Shown here in pieces: positions 17,739 to 24,451 of a stretch of 38,549 nucleotides of DNA (the stretch's first letter is position 1; every line of letters begins with the position of its first letter). The notes under the pieces are model-generated. The model searched no databases. It was not told where the DNA came from and saw only the letters and a program-made list of their open reading frames with translations. Source of the DNA: Oscillospiraceae bacterium (GTDB lineage Bacteria > Bacillota > Clostridia > Oscillospirales > Oscillospiraceae); assembly GCA_015067525.1 (NCBI GenBank), contig SVMH01000018.1, positions 1 through 38,549 of the forward strand, written 5' to 3'. A program made the translations under genes and the position numbers.

Positions 17739-18427
17739 CGCGTCTCGCCCTCCATTTTGTAGCCCTTGCCCCAGACCACCTTGAGATAGCGGGGCTCGGC
17801 GGGGTTGATCTCGATCTTTTCGCGGATGTGGCGCACATGGACGGCCACGGGATTGTCGGCGGCGGGGGCCTCATGCCAGACACGGCGGTAGATCTCCTGC
17901 GGAGAGTAGACCTTGCCGGCGTTGAGCATCAAAAGGCGGAGGATGTCGTATTCAATGGGGGTCAGATTCACCCGCTCGCCGTCCACCGTCACGGTTTTGG
18001 CGTCGTCATCCAGCGAGATGCCGCCCACGGTGACGGTGCTGGGCTGCACGGTGCCGCCGCCCAGCGTCAGATAGCGCCGCAGCTGGGACTTGACCCGGGC
18101 CAGCAGCTCCACGGGGTTGAAGGGCTTGGTGACATAGTCGTCAGCGCCCAGATTGAGGCCTAAGATCTTGTCCGTGTCCTCGCTTTTGGCGGTGAGGAGG
18201 ATAACGGGCAGGTTGTGGTTTGCCCGCAGTTCCGTCAGACACGTGATGCCGTCCATCACGGGCATCATCACGTCCAGCAGCGCCAGATGGATGTCCTCGC
18301 GCTCCACAATGTTCAGCGCTTCGCGGCCGTTGTGGGCGGGGAAGACGCGGTAGCCCTCGGCGGTGAGATAGATGGTGAGAGCCGAGACGATATCTTTTTC
18401 GTCGTCGCAGACAAGGATGTTGTACAT
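17735..18427 (-). CDS. OmpR-family response regulator
   Basis: This 230-residue protein has a receiver domain (D9, phospho-acceptor D52 in LLDVMMPVMDG, T79, K101) and a C-terminal winged helix (about 130-228: LTPIEYDILRLLMLNAGKVYSPQEIYRRVW, AVHVRHIREKIEINPAEPRYLKVVWGKGYKME). The ATG at 18427 has AGGAG eight bases upstream. Extending the frame further would enter the repeat element at 18468. It is cotranscribed with the kinase. No good promoter is visible in the 40 bases before the repeat, so the promoter may lie inside the element. Confidence 0.94.
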   Translation of the reverse strand: MYNILVCDDEKDIVSALTIYLTAEGYRVFPAHNGREALNIVEREDIHLALLDVMMPVMDGITCLTELRANHNLPVILLTAKSEDTDKILGLNLGADDYVTKPFNPVELLARVKSQLRRYLTLGGGTVQPSTVTVGGISLDDDAKTVTVDGERVNLTPIEYDILRLLMLNAGKVYSPQEIYRRVWHEAPAADNPVAVHVRHIREKIEINPAEPRYLKVVWGKGYKMEGETR

Positions 18428-18467
18428 AAGAAACACTCCTGTGAAAAGAATCGATGATGTATTTACT

Positions 18468-18977
18468 GCCTCCGGCGGGCACTTTTTGTCAAGAGCGACA
18501 AAAAGTACCAAAAAACGCCCTTTGAAACCAATGGTTTCAAAACTTCCTTTGCGCGAAGTACAGCTCAACTTGCGCTATATGTTACCGCGCGGAAATCGGC
18601 GTGCGGAAACTTCCTCTAAATGTTGCATGGTCTTACGCATCCCCCTCGCTCGTCCGCTTACCCGTTCAAAATGTAGGAGACACCGCTTCTACATTTCAGA
18701 GCGGGGCGGCAGCAAAAAGAGAAGCAGGGACAATACCTGATTTGCACCAAAAACGCTGTTGTAACAAAACGCGCGGTAGGGAGAAAAACATTCTGCCCAA
18801 ACTGCCCCGTGCAAGGATCCATGACACCCCAAAAATACGAGCCAAAGGCGATGGATTTTTGGCTGGTGGAATGCATGCGAGCGCGAAGCGCGTAGCTGGT
18901 CAAGGAAACATTGGTTCCTTGCGGCGTTTCTTTGGTGACTTTCTTTCGCTGGTGAAAGAAAGTCACCCTGCGGAGCA
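18468..18977. mobile_element. Long structured non-coding repeat, copy 1
   Basis: This fills most of the 600-bp gap between the response regulator and the DUF1287 gene. It is homologous to 30248-30676. Terminal hairpins lie at 18481-18506 (ACTTTTTGTC with GACAAAAAGT) and 18934-18967 (14-bp stem). Inner hairpins are TTTGAAACC/GGTTTCAAA (about 18521-18541) and CAAGGAA/TTCCTTG (about 18901-18921). Both ends carry related inverted sequences (ACCAAAxAAACGCC next to the hairpin; a CGGAG-CA type tip). The core 18598-18672 is 74/75 identical to the other copy. Relative to copy 2 it has an 80-bp extra block (18818-18897). Short open frames in it are not conserved. It looks like a non-autonomous element or structured RNA gene; no transposase is near. 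Confidence 0.75.
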
Positions 18978-19002
18978 AATGAGTATATGGAGGCTTTGGT
19001 GG

Positions 19003-19017
19003 AAGGGAGCCAAAGGG
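19003..19017 (+). repeat. Remnant of a REP-like element
   Basis: AAGGGAGCCAAAGG matches the right arm and tail of hairpin 2 of R5 (30760-30773). It lies about 25 bases past the end of the long repeat copy 1, just as R5 follows copy 2. Confidence 0.5.
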
Positions 19018-19029
19018 GGGACGTCTTAT

Positions 19030-19692
19030 TTACCCCACCCAGCGGAAGTGACCGGTCACTTCCATGCGGTGCATCTGGTTGCGCTCCACCGCGTCCTCGA
19101 TGGGATTGCCGTGGTGGATGATGAAGGGGATGCCGTCGCGGTTGCGGCGGTCGGAACAGATGGCGATGTGGTCGCGATCGCCGAAAATGACGATGTCGCC
19201 GCCCTGCCAGTCCTCGGGATTCTCCAGCGAGCAGGTGAGTACCTGCGCGTGGCGGCGGAAGAAGGTGTCCAGCGTGCTGACGCGGCGGAAGTCGATGTTG
19301 CCGTCGGGCGTGGGGATGAAGGGATAGGCGTCGCGGTTTTCCTGAATGTCCGCGTCCACCAGATCCTTGAGCTCATACCCTGCCGAGCGGAAGGCCTGCC
19401 AGATCACGTCGGTGCACACGCCCAGTCCGTCGTCGGGATAGCCGCCGGCGTAGTACTTGCTGGCGTAGTGGGGGTCGGTGGCGATATAGGCCCGGGCGCC
19501 CCAGACCAGATCCTGATCGTCCGCCAGACCGTCGCCGTCGGCGTCAAACTCGCTGTGCACTTCTGTGATGCCCAGTTCCTCGGCGGTGTAGTACCGCTGG
19601 GGCAAAAAGGGGATCAGGGCGGCGATCAGCAGCGCGGGGATCACCAGCAGCCACCAGCGGCGGCGTTTTTTGGGGGCGGTGTAGCGTTTCAT
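19030..19692 (-). CDS. DUF1287 domain protein, membrane-anchored
   Basis: This 220-residue protein has an N-terminal basic stretch (KRYTAPKKRRR) and one hydrophobic helix (about 14-32), so the rest is probably outside the membrane. The DUF1287 domain carries GVCTDVIWQAFRSAGYELKDLV with a likely catalytic cysteine, DWQGGDIVIF, DHIAICSD and IIHHGNP, an NlpC/P60-like Cys-His arrangement. A calcium-type loop DADGDGLADDQD lies at about residue 50. The ATG with AAAGGA upstream is chosen over a longer frame. R4 lies in the leader. Activity (amidase or peptidase on the wall) is inferred from the fold, not shown. Confidence 0.82.
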   Translation of the reverse strand: MKRYTAPKKRRRWWLLVIPALLIAALIPFLPQRYYTAEELGITEVHSEFDADGDGLADDQDLVWGARAYIATDPHYASKYYAGGYPDDGLGVCTDVIWQAFRSAGYELKDLVDADIQENRDAYPFIPTPDGNIDFRRVSTLDTFFRRHAQVLTCSLENPEDWQGGDIVIFGDRDHIAICSDRRNRDGIPFIIHHGNPIEDAVERNQMHRMEVTGHFRWVG

Positions 19693-19725
19693 GGGAAATC
19701 CTTTCTTTGGGAGGGACCGATGTCG

Positions 19726-19776
19726 GTCCCTCATCCGCCCCGCAAAGCGGGGCACCTTCCCCCAGAGGGGGAAGGC
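19726..19776 (+). repeat. Two-hairpin REP-like element R4
   Basis: GTCCCTCATCC is followed by hairpin 1 (GCCCCGC-3-GCGGGGC, about 19737-19753) and hairpin 2 (CCTTCCCCC-2-GGGGGAAGG region, about 19755-19775). A further perfect palindrome GGGACCGA-TG-TCGGTCCC (19713-19730) overlaps its left end. It lies in the leader of the DUF1287 gene. Confidence 0.75.
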
Positions 19777-19791
19777 GTTGGCGATACGTTT

Positions 19792-19800
19792 ATTATAACA
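19792..19800 (-). promoter_or_regulatory. Extended -10 promoter of the DUF1287 gene
   Basis: Minus-strand TGTTATAAT (TG plus TATAAT at 19792-19797), without a good -35. Transcription would begin near 19785 and run through R4 before the start codon. Confidence 0.5.
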
Positions 19801-19809
19801 CGATATAAC

Positions 19810-21072
19810 TCAGAACGGAAGAGCCGTGCCGTCCTTGCGGCGGCGCAGTTCGGCGGCGCTGACGCGGTGCTCGATGGGCTTCCACTCCACCTTCTGGAAG
19901 AGGGCCGAGATGGCAATGGGAATATACGTGGCCATAAAGAGGGGGAAGGTGAAGGCATAGAGTACCTTTTTCCACGCCGAGGTGCCGATGGCGCGCCACT
20001 CACTGGCGGTAGTGATGGCGCCCACCACGAAGAGGGTACCGTACACGCCCAGCAGCAGTTCACCCAGACTCCACAGCGCGGTCTGCACGCTGCCGCCGCC
20101 CATGAGACCCAGTACGATACTGCTGAGGTTACAGACAATGCTGACGGCGGAAAGGAAGAAGGCGGGCATGATGTTCATGGACATGTCAAAGCAGGACCAG
20201 CTGCCACGGAAGATGCCCTGAATCAGGTCGCGTCCATAGTGCTGAAAGACCTGGATATAGCCTTTGGCCCAGCGCTGGCGCTGCCGCCAGGACTGGCGGA
20301 AGGTGGTGGGCTGCTCGTCATAGAGCACGGCGTCGGGGCAGAAGGCCACCTTGCGGCCGCGGGTGATCTGGTGGATGGAGAACTCGATATCCTCCGTCAG
20401 CAGATGGAAGGGCCAGGGGCCGATCTCCTGCAGCACCTTGCGGCTGAAGAGGAAGCCGGTACCGCTGACGGCGCAGCTGGTGCCCAGCAGGTGGCGGGCA
20501 TGGTTGAGGTAGCGGCTCTCCCGCAGAAACCACAGGGCGTAGCCGGCGCTGATCCAGTTGTCACCGTAGTTCTTGCTGTTGCGGTAGCTGGTGATGATGT
20601 CGTGGCCGTCGGAGAAGGTCTCGTTCATGCGCTGGATGTAGTCGGGGGCGAGGATGTTGTCGGCGTCAAAGACGAAGTAGCCGTCAAAGCCGTCGGGATA
20701 GTCGCGGTCTAAGTAGTGCAGCAGCGTCTGCAGCGCGTAGCCCTTGCCCACCTGCTCGCGATTGGAGCGCTCGTAGCAAACCGCGCCGGCGCAGCGGGCA
20801 ATGAGGGCGGTGTCATCGGTGCAGTTGTCCGCCAACACGAAGACGGACACAAGGCTCTGGTCGTAGGTCTGGGAGCGGATGCTGGCGATGAGATCACCGA
20901 TGACGGCTGCCTCGTTGCGGGCGCAGATCAGCACGGCGTAGCGGTTGGCCTTGGGCGCGGCGTGGGGCCTGTCCTTTTTCAGCCACGGTACGGGGATGTA
21001 GAAAAACTGATAGGCGTAGCAGACGACAAATAAAACGCTGACGGCAAAGTTGATCCAGCGCAGAGTTTCCAT
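19810..21072 (-). CDS. GT2-family processive-type glycosyltransferase
   Basis: This 420-residue membrane protein has an N-terminal helix (about 5-28) and a GT-A domain with ARNEAAVIGDLIASIRSQTY, a DxD motif in FVFDADNI, TED (LLTEDIEFSIHQ), and QRQRWAKG (the Q-x-x-RW motif of cellulose/hyaluronan synthases). Three or four C-terminal helices follow. It therefore builds or modifies a beta-linked surface polysaccharide or glycolipid; the product is unknown. AGAAAGGA precedes the ATG. A promoter with a perfect 27-bp palindrome lies upstream, so it is probably under a dedicated repressor not encoded here. Confidence 0.9.
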   Translation of the reverse strand: METLRWINFAVSVLFVVCYAYQFFYIPVPWLKKDRPHAAPKANRYAVLICARNEAAVIGDLIASIRSQTYDQSLVSVFVLADNCTDDTALIARCAGAVCYERSNREQVGKGYALQTLLHYLDRDYPDGFDGYFVFDADNILAPDYIQRMNETFSDGHDIITSYRNSKNYGDNWISAGYALWFLRESRYLNHARHLLGTSCAVSGTGFLFSRKVLQEIGPWPFHLLTEDIEFSIHQITRGRKVAFCPDAVLYDEQPTTFRQSWRQRQRWAKGYIQVFQHYGRDLIQGIFRGSWSCFDMSMNIMPAFFLSAVSIVCNLSSIVLGLMGGGSVQTALWSLGELLLGVYGTLFVVGAITTASEWRAIGTSAWKKVLYAFTFPLFMATYIPIAISALFQKVEWKPIEHRVSAAELRRRKDGTALPF

Positions 21073-21118
21073 GACGGTTTTCCTTTCTCCCTGAAAGGGC
21101 AGGGGACTGTTGTGTATC

Positions 21119-21145
21119 AAGTGTACTAACTGTATTAGTACACTT
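21119..21145. promoter_or_regulatory. Perfect 27-bp operator before the glycosyltransferase gene
   Basis: Arms AAGTGTACTAA (21119-21129) and TTAGTACACTT (21135-21145) surround CTGTA. It sits directly downstream of the minus-strand -10 and covers the predicted start site. The size and symmetry fit a TetR- or GntR-type dimeric repressor. Confidence 0.75.
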
Positions 21146-21174
21146 ACGTTAACATAAGCAGGGGCGCGTGTCAA
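21146..21174 (-). promoter_or_regulatory. Promoter of the glycosyltransferase gene
   Basis: Minus-strand TTGACA (21169-21174, perfect), 17 bp, TAACGT (21146-21151, weak -10). The palindromic operator abuts the -10. The rest of the 21073-21359 gap shows A/T-rich DNA but no further gene. Confidence 0.6.
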
Positions 21175-21359
21175 GCATTTTGCCGCTGCCCCTTTGCAGC
21201 ATGAGTATAGAAAAAATTCCCTTAAGAAAAAAGAGGGGGAAAGTTTAAGATTTGTTGAAGACGAAATGCCGTGCACTGTCCGTTTTTTGGGACGGAACTC
21301 TTGGTAAGATGGGTACAACAAGAGAAGGAACCGCCGTATGAACGGAAAGGAGCGCAAAT

Positions 21360-21584
21360 ATGAACAAGTTTTTTGATTATCTGGAAATGGACCTGCCGGA
21401 CTGCGTGATCCGCGAGCTGCTGCACTACATCCGCCGCTTTGCCGCGGCCTTCGGCTCCGACATGCCGGTGGAGGGCAAAATGGGCAAATACGCCTTCTGC
21501 GCCAGCGCGCAGCACAGCGGCTCCGTGCGGGTGCACTGGGTGCAGGTAGGCCGGGAGCGCATCGCGGTGGATGCCACCATTTAA
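21360..21584 (+). CDS. Small protein of unknown function (74 residues)
   Basis: The ATG is preceded by a good ribosome site (GGAAAGGAG, eight bases away). The protein has an amphipathic N-terminal half (FFDYLEMDLPDCVIRELLHYIRRFAAAFG) and a C-terminal half with alternating polar/hydrophobic residues (SGSVRVHWVQVGRERIAVDATI) that looks beta-stranded. No family is recognised. Codon use resembles neighbouring genes. It lies between the divergent glycosyltransferase gene and the cardiolipin synthase promoter. It is likely real but unassigned. Confidence 0.6.
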   Translation: MNKFFDYLEMDLPDCVIRELLHYIRRFAAAFGSDMPVEGKMGKYAFCASAQHSGSVRVHWVQVGRERIAVDATI

Positions 21585-21606
21585 CGCTCTCTGTTGCGGC
21601 TGCGGC

Positions 21607-21635
21607 TTGACAAAGGCGGGATTTGTGCATAAAAT
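21607..21635 (+). promoter_or_regulatory. Promoter of cardiolipin synthase
   Basis: TTGACA (21607-21612), 17 bp, TAAAAT (21630-21635), with TG upstream of the -10. The start site falls near 21642, about 100 bases before the cls ATG. Confidence 0.8.
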
Positions 21636-21662
21636 ACCCTGTAAAGGAACACAGTATGGCGC

Positions 21663-21727
21663 GATGCCGTATCAAAAACATCTGAAGATGCAGGCATCCG
21701 GAACAGCGGATGCCTGCGTGTATTTTT
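21663..21727 (+). promoter_or_regulatory. Attenuator-like leader of cls
   Basis: A terminator-shaped hairpin, GCAGGCATCCG (21690-21700) with CGGATGCCTGC (21707-21717), is followed by GTGTATTTTT (to 21727). It lies between the promoter and the gene. GATGCC at 21663-21668 can pair with GGCATC at 21693-21698 instead, an alternative fold that would break the terminator. A nine-codon open frame (21656-21685, MARCRIKNI) covers the first segment. Confidence 0.6.
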
Positions 21728-21744
21728 CCGGGAAAGGACACAGC

Positions 21745-23319
21745 ATGAACCAGCCTTACACCGTCAGCCGAACGGAAAAACTGAAAAAGAAGGGCCGCAA
21801 GGGCCTGTTCCGGCTGCTGTTCAGCCGCACGGGTCTGGTGGCCGTGGTGCTGCTTTTGAACATCGCCCTTCTCACGGCGGTGGTGCTGCGCTTCCGGGAG
21901 TATATCCTGCAGTACGTGGGAATCGCCACGGCGCTGAGCGTGGTGCTGATGATGGTGCTCATCAGCAGCCGGGCCAATGCGTCGGTAAAGGTGACGTGGC
22001 TGGTGATCTTCACGGTGCTGCCGGTGTTCGGTCTGGTGCTGTATATCTACACCCAGAGCGATTTGGGACACCGCGCCCTGCGCGACCGCATCCATGAGCT
22101 GATCAAAAAGACCCGCGGTAAGCTGTCCCAGACGGACGCGCAGGGAAAGCTGCAGCTGGCCGACGCCGGTGCAGGCGGTCTGAGCCGCTATCTCTGGCGC
22201 TGCGGCCATCCCACCTATGAAAACTGCGACGTGACCTATTTCCCCAGCGGCGAGGAGAAGTTCGCCGCCATGCTTCAGGAGCTGGAAAAGGCCCGCAGCT
22301 TCATCTTCATGGAGTATTTCATTCTGGAAAAGGGTGAAATGTGGGACACGGTGCTGGACATTCTGGAGCGCAAGGCCCGCGAGGGCGTGGACGTGCGCGT
22401 CATGTATGACGGCACCTGTGAGGTGGCGCTGGTACCCCGGGGCTACGCCCGGGAGCTGGAAAAGCGGGGCTTGAAGGCCAAGGCCTTCGCGCCGCTGATG
22501 CCCTTCCTCTCCACCCACTACAACTATCGCGACCACCGCAAGATTCTGGTCATCGACGGACAGGTGGCCTTTACCGGCGGCATCAATCTGGCCGACGAGT
22601 ATATCAACCGCGTGGACCGCTTCGGCCACTGGAAGGACACGGCCATCATGGTGCGGGGCGAGGCGGTGAAAAGCTTTACCCGCATGTTTTTGCAGATGTG
22701 GAGCATGGAGGGCAAAACGGCGGAGTTCGACCGCTTTTTGTCCGTGCCCGTCGATCCGCCCCGGGGCGGCCGGGGCTACGTGATCCCCTACGGCGACTGC
22801 CCGCTGGACGATGACATGATCGGCGAGCGGGTGTATATGGACATCCTCAACCGCGCGCAGAAGTATGTCCACATCTTTACCCCCTACCTCATCATCGACG
22901 GCGAGATGGAGGCGGCGCTGAAATTTGCCGCCGAGCGGGGCGTGGATGTGACGCTGATCCTGCCCGGCACGCCGGATAAGAAGGTGCCCTACGCCCTGGC
23001 CAAGACCCATTATCCCTCGCTTCTGGATTCGGGCGTGAAGATCTACGAGTATGTGCCCGGCTTCGTCCATGCCAAGAGCTTTGTCTGCGACGATATCGAG
23101 GGCGTGGTGGGCACCATCAACCTCGATTACCGCAGCCTTTACCACCACTTTGAGTGCGCGGCCTATCTCTATGATGTCAAGTGTATCGGCGATATGGAAG
23201 CGGATTTTCAGGCCACACTGAAAAAGTGCCGCCGCGTGACGCGCCAGACGCTGAAGAAGGAGAAGTGGACGCGCCGCTTCACCGGCTTTGTGCTCAAGGC
23301 CCTGGCACCGCTGCTGTAA
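21745..23319 (+). CDS. cls: Cardiolipin synthase
   Basis: This 524-residue membrane enzyme joins two phosphatidylglycerol molecules into cardiolipin. Two N-terminal helices (about 28-47 and 52-70, plus one near 80-100) precede two phospholipase D domains. The HKD motifs are HRKILVIDGQVAFTGGINLADEY (first) and HAKSFVCDDIEGVVGTINLDYRS (second). GGAAAGGA precedes the ATG; an upstream in-frame start would run through the leader hairpin. Length fits ClsA-type enzymes (480-530). The plus-strand unit ends at the strong terminator shared with the WYL gene. Confidence 0.95.
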   Translation: MNQPYTVSRTEKLKKKGRKGLFRLLFSRTGLVAVVLLLNIALLTAVVLRFREYILQYVGIATALSVVLMMVLISSRANASVKVTWLVIFTVLPVFGLVLYIYTQSDLGHRALRDRIHELIKKTRGKLSQTDAQGKLQLADAGAGGLSRYLWRCGHPTYENCDVTYFPSGEEKFAAMLQELEKARSFIFMEYFILEKGEMWDTVLDILERKAREGVDVRVMYDGTCEVALVPRGYARELEKRGLKAKAFAPLMPFLSTHYNYRDHRKILVIDGQVAFTGGINLADEYINRVDRFGHWKDTAIMVRGEAVKSFTRMFLQMWSMEGKTAEFDRFLSVPVDPPRGGRGYVIPYGDCPLDDDMIGERVYMDILNRAQKYVHIFTPYLIIDGEMEAALKFAAERGVDVTLILPGTPDKKVPYALAKTHYPSLLDSGVKIYEYVPGFVHAKSFVCDDIEGVVGTINLDYRSLYHHFECAAYLYDVKCIGDMEADFQATLKKCRRVTRQTLKKEKWTRRFTGFVLKALAPLL

Positions 23320-23378
23320 TTACTTTTGAAGCCAACGGCTATCACGGCGCGCCGGGTCGTCGCGCCCTACACAAATAC

Positions 23379-23418
23379 AAAAAAGAGGACTTTTCCTGTG
23401 GGAAAAGTCCTCTTTTTT
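23379..23418. terminator. Bidirectional terminator between cls and the WYL regulator gene
   Basis: An 18-bp stem (23379-23396 with 23401-23418; AGAGGACTTTTCC core) has a TGTG loop and A/T flanks on both sides. The minus-strand stop codon overlaps its edge. Confidence 0.95.
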
Positions 23419-24385
23419 ATTCGTATTGCGAGAGTGTATCGCGGCACCATGCCTTGAAATCCTCCACCGCCGTCTGGGGGGCGAGGAGCTTTACCTGCGC
23501 GCCGAACTGGAAGAGCCAGCCGTAGAAGGTGGGGCCACTCTCCACCTCTGCCGAGACCTCGATGCAGCCGCCGTCCACCGCGCGCATATGGGCGTCGGCG
23601 CCGAAGCGGTCGATGGCGATGTTGAGAAGCTTTTCGTCCATGCGCAGCGTGACGCGGGTGCTCTCGCCGTTATACATATCAAAGGTGGTGCGGGTGTACG
23701 TGCCCAGATCGAAGCCCTCCGGCAGCGCGCCGCGCTGCTCGTCCAGCACGGTCAGGTTACTGATGCGGTCTACCCGGTAGTGGCGGTAGTCACGGATGGC
23801 GGCGTCGTAGGCCACAAGGTAATAGTATCGGTCCACGCACAGAGCCACCGGATCGGTGACGTACACGGCGCCGCTGCGGCGGTAGGCCTTCTGGCCGTCC
23901 ACCGTCCAGTCGAAGTAGCGGAAGGAGATCTTCTTGTTCTCGTTGATGGCGGTGTTGATGCCGTCCACCGCGTAGTAGAGGGTCTCGTTGACGGTGCGCA
24001 GGCGGTTCATCACGTACACCTGCCGCCTGAGCTGCCGTGCGCCGTAGCGGCTGGTGAGCTGCTCTAATTTGGCGATGAGCTCCATGCTCTTACTCTTGGT
24101 GAGGAAGGGGGAGGCCTGCACTACGTCGATCAGCAGCTTCAGCTCCGGCAGCTGGAAATCCCGCTCGCCCAGAAAATAGCCGAAGTTTTTGGCCTTGACG
24201 GTCTGGATATCCATGCCGAACAGGCGCAAAAGCTCGATGTCGTCGTAGATGCTTTTGCGCTCGGCGCTGATGTCGTAAGACGCGAGGTAGGCGATCATCT
24301 CCTGCAGCGTTTTGGGATGCTGCTCGTCCGTCTCCTGCTGGAAAAAACGGGCCAGATATAAGAGCTTCAGCTTCTTGTTGGCCAT
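23417..24385 (-). CDS. WYL-domain transcriptional regulator
   Basis: This 322-residue protein has an N-terminal winged helix (about 3-65: KLKLLYLARFFQQETDEQHPKTLQEMIAYLASYDISAERKSIYDDIELLRLFGMDI). A WYL domain follows (about 140-220: ISFRYFDW, VYVTDPVALCVDRYYYLVAYD, RHYRVDRISNL) and then the WCX extension (about 235-320). WYL proteins bind nucleotides or nucleic acid and often control stress, metabolism or defence genes; no defence locus is adjacent here. AAGGAGGGAG precedes the ATG. A promoter is present at 24415-24443. Confidence 0.92.
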   Translation of the reverse strand: MANKKLKLLYLARFFQQETDEQHPKTLQEMIAYLASYDISAERKSIYDDIELLRLFGMDIQTVKAKNFGYFLGERDFQLPELKLLIDVVQASPFLTKSKSMELIAKLEQLTSRYGARQLRRQVYVMNRLRTVNETLYYAVDGINTAINENKKISFRYFDWTVDGQKAYRRSGAVYVTDPVALCVDRYYYLVAYDAAIRDYRHYRVDRISNLTVLDEQRGALPEGFDLGTYTRTTFDMYNGESTRVTLRMDEKLLNIAIDRFGADAHMRAVDGGCIEVSAEVESGPTFYGWLFQFGAQVKLLAPQTAVEDFKAWCRDTLSQYE

Positions 24386-24414
24386 GGCGCTCCCTCCTTC
24401 GTGAAGATAGTTCC

Positions 24415-24443
24415 ATGATACCACAAAACCCGCCCGTTGGGAA
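24415..24443 (-). promoter_or_regulatory. Promoter of the WYL regulator gene
   Basis: Minus-strand TTCCCA (24438-24443), 17 bp, TATCAT (24415-24420), with TG just upstream (TGGTATCAT). It lies in the 66-base gap after the lipoprotein gene. Confidence 0.65.
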
Positions 24444-24451
24444 GAATTTTG

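Noticed and set aside
18428-18568. Longer start for the response regulator reaching into the repeat
   Set aside because: The extra residues come from the repeat element and occur in copy 2 without a response regulator; the ATG at 18427 has AGGAG at the right distance.
18658-18978. Open frame in the long repeat (and its counterpart at 30446-30685) with similar beginnings
   Set aside because: Similarity follows from the DNA repeat; the frames diverge in phase and end, and base changes between copies ignore codon position.
21338-21376. 12-codon frame MNGKERKYEQVF overlapping the 74-residue protein start
   Set aside because: Its ribosome site is shared with other A/G-rich DNA and it overlaps the better start at 21360; probably chance.
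21073-23148. Long N-terminal extension of the glycosyltransferase frame
   Set aside because: It crosses the promoter, the 27-bp operator and the cls gene; the ATG at 21072 has a proper ribosome site and a normal GT2 N-terminal helix.
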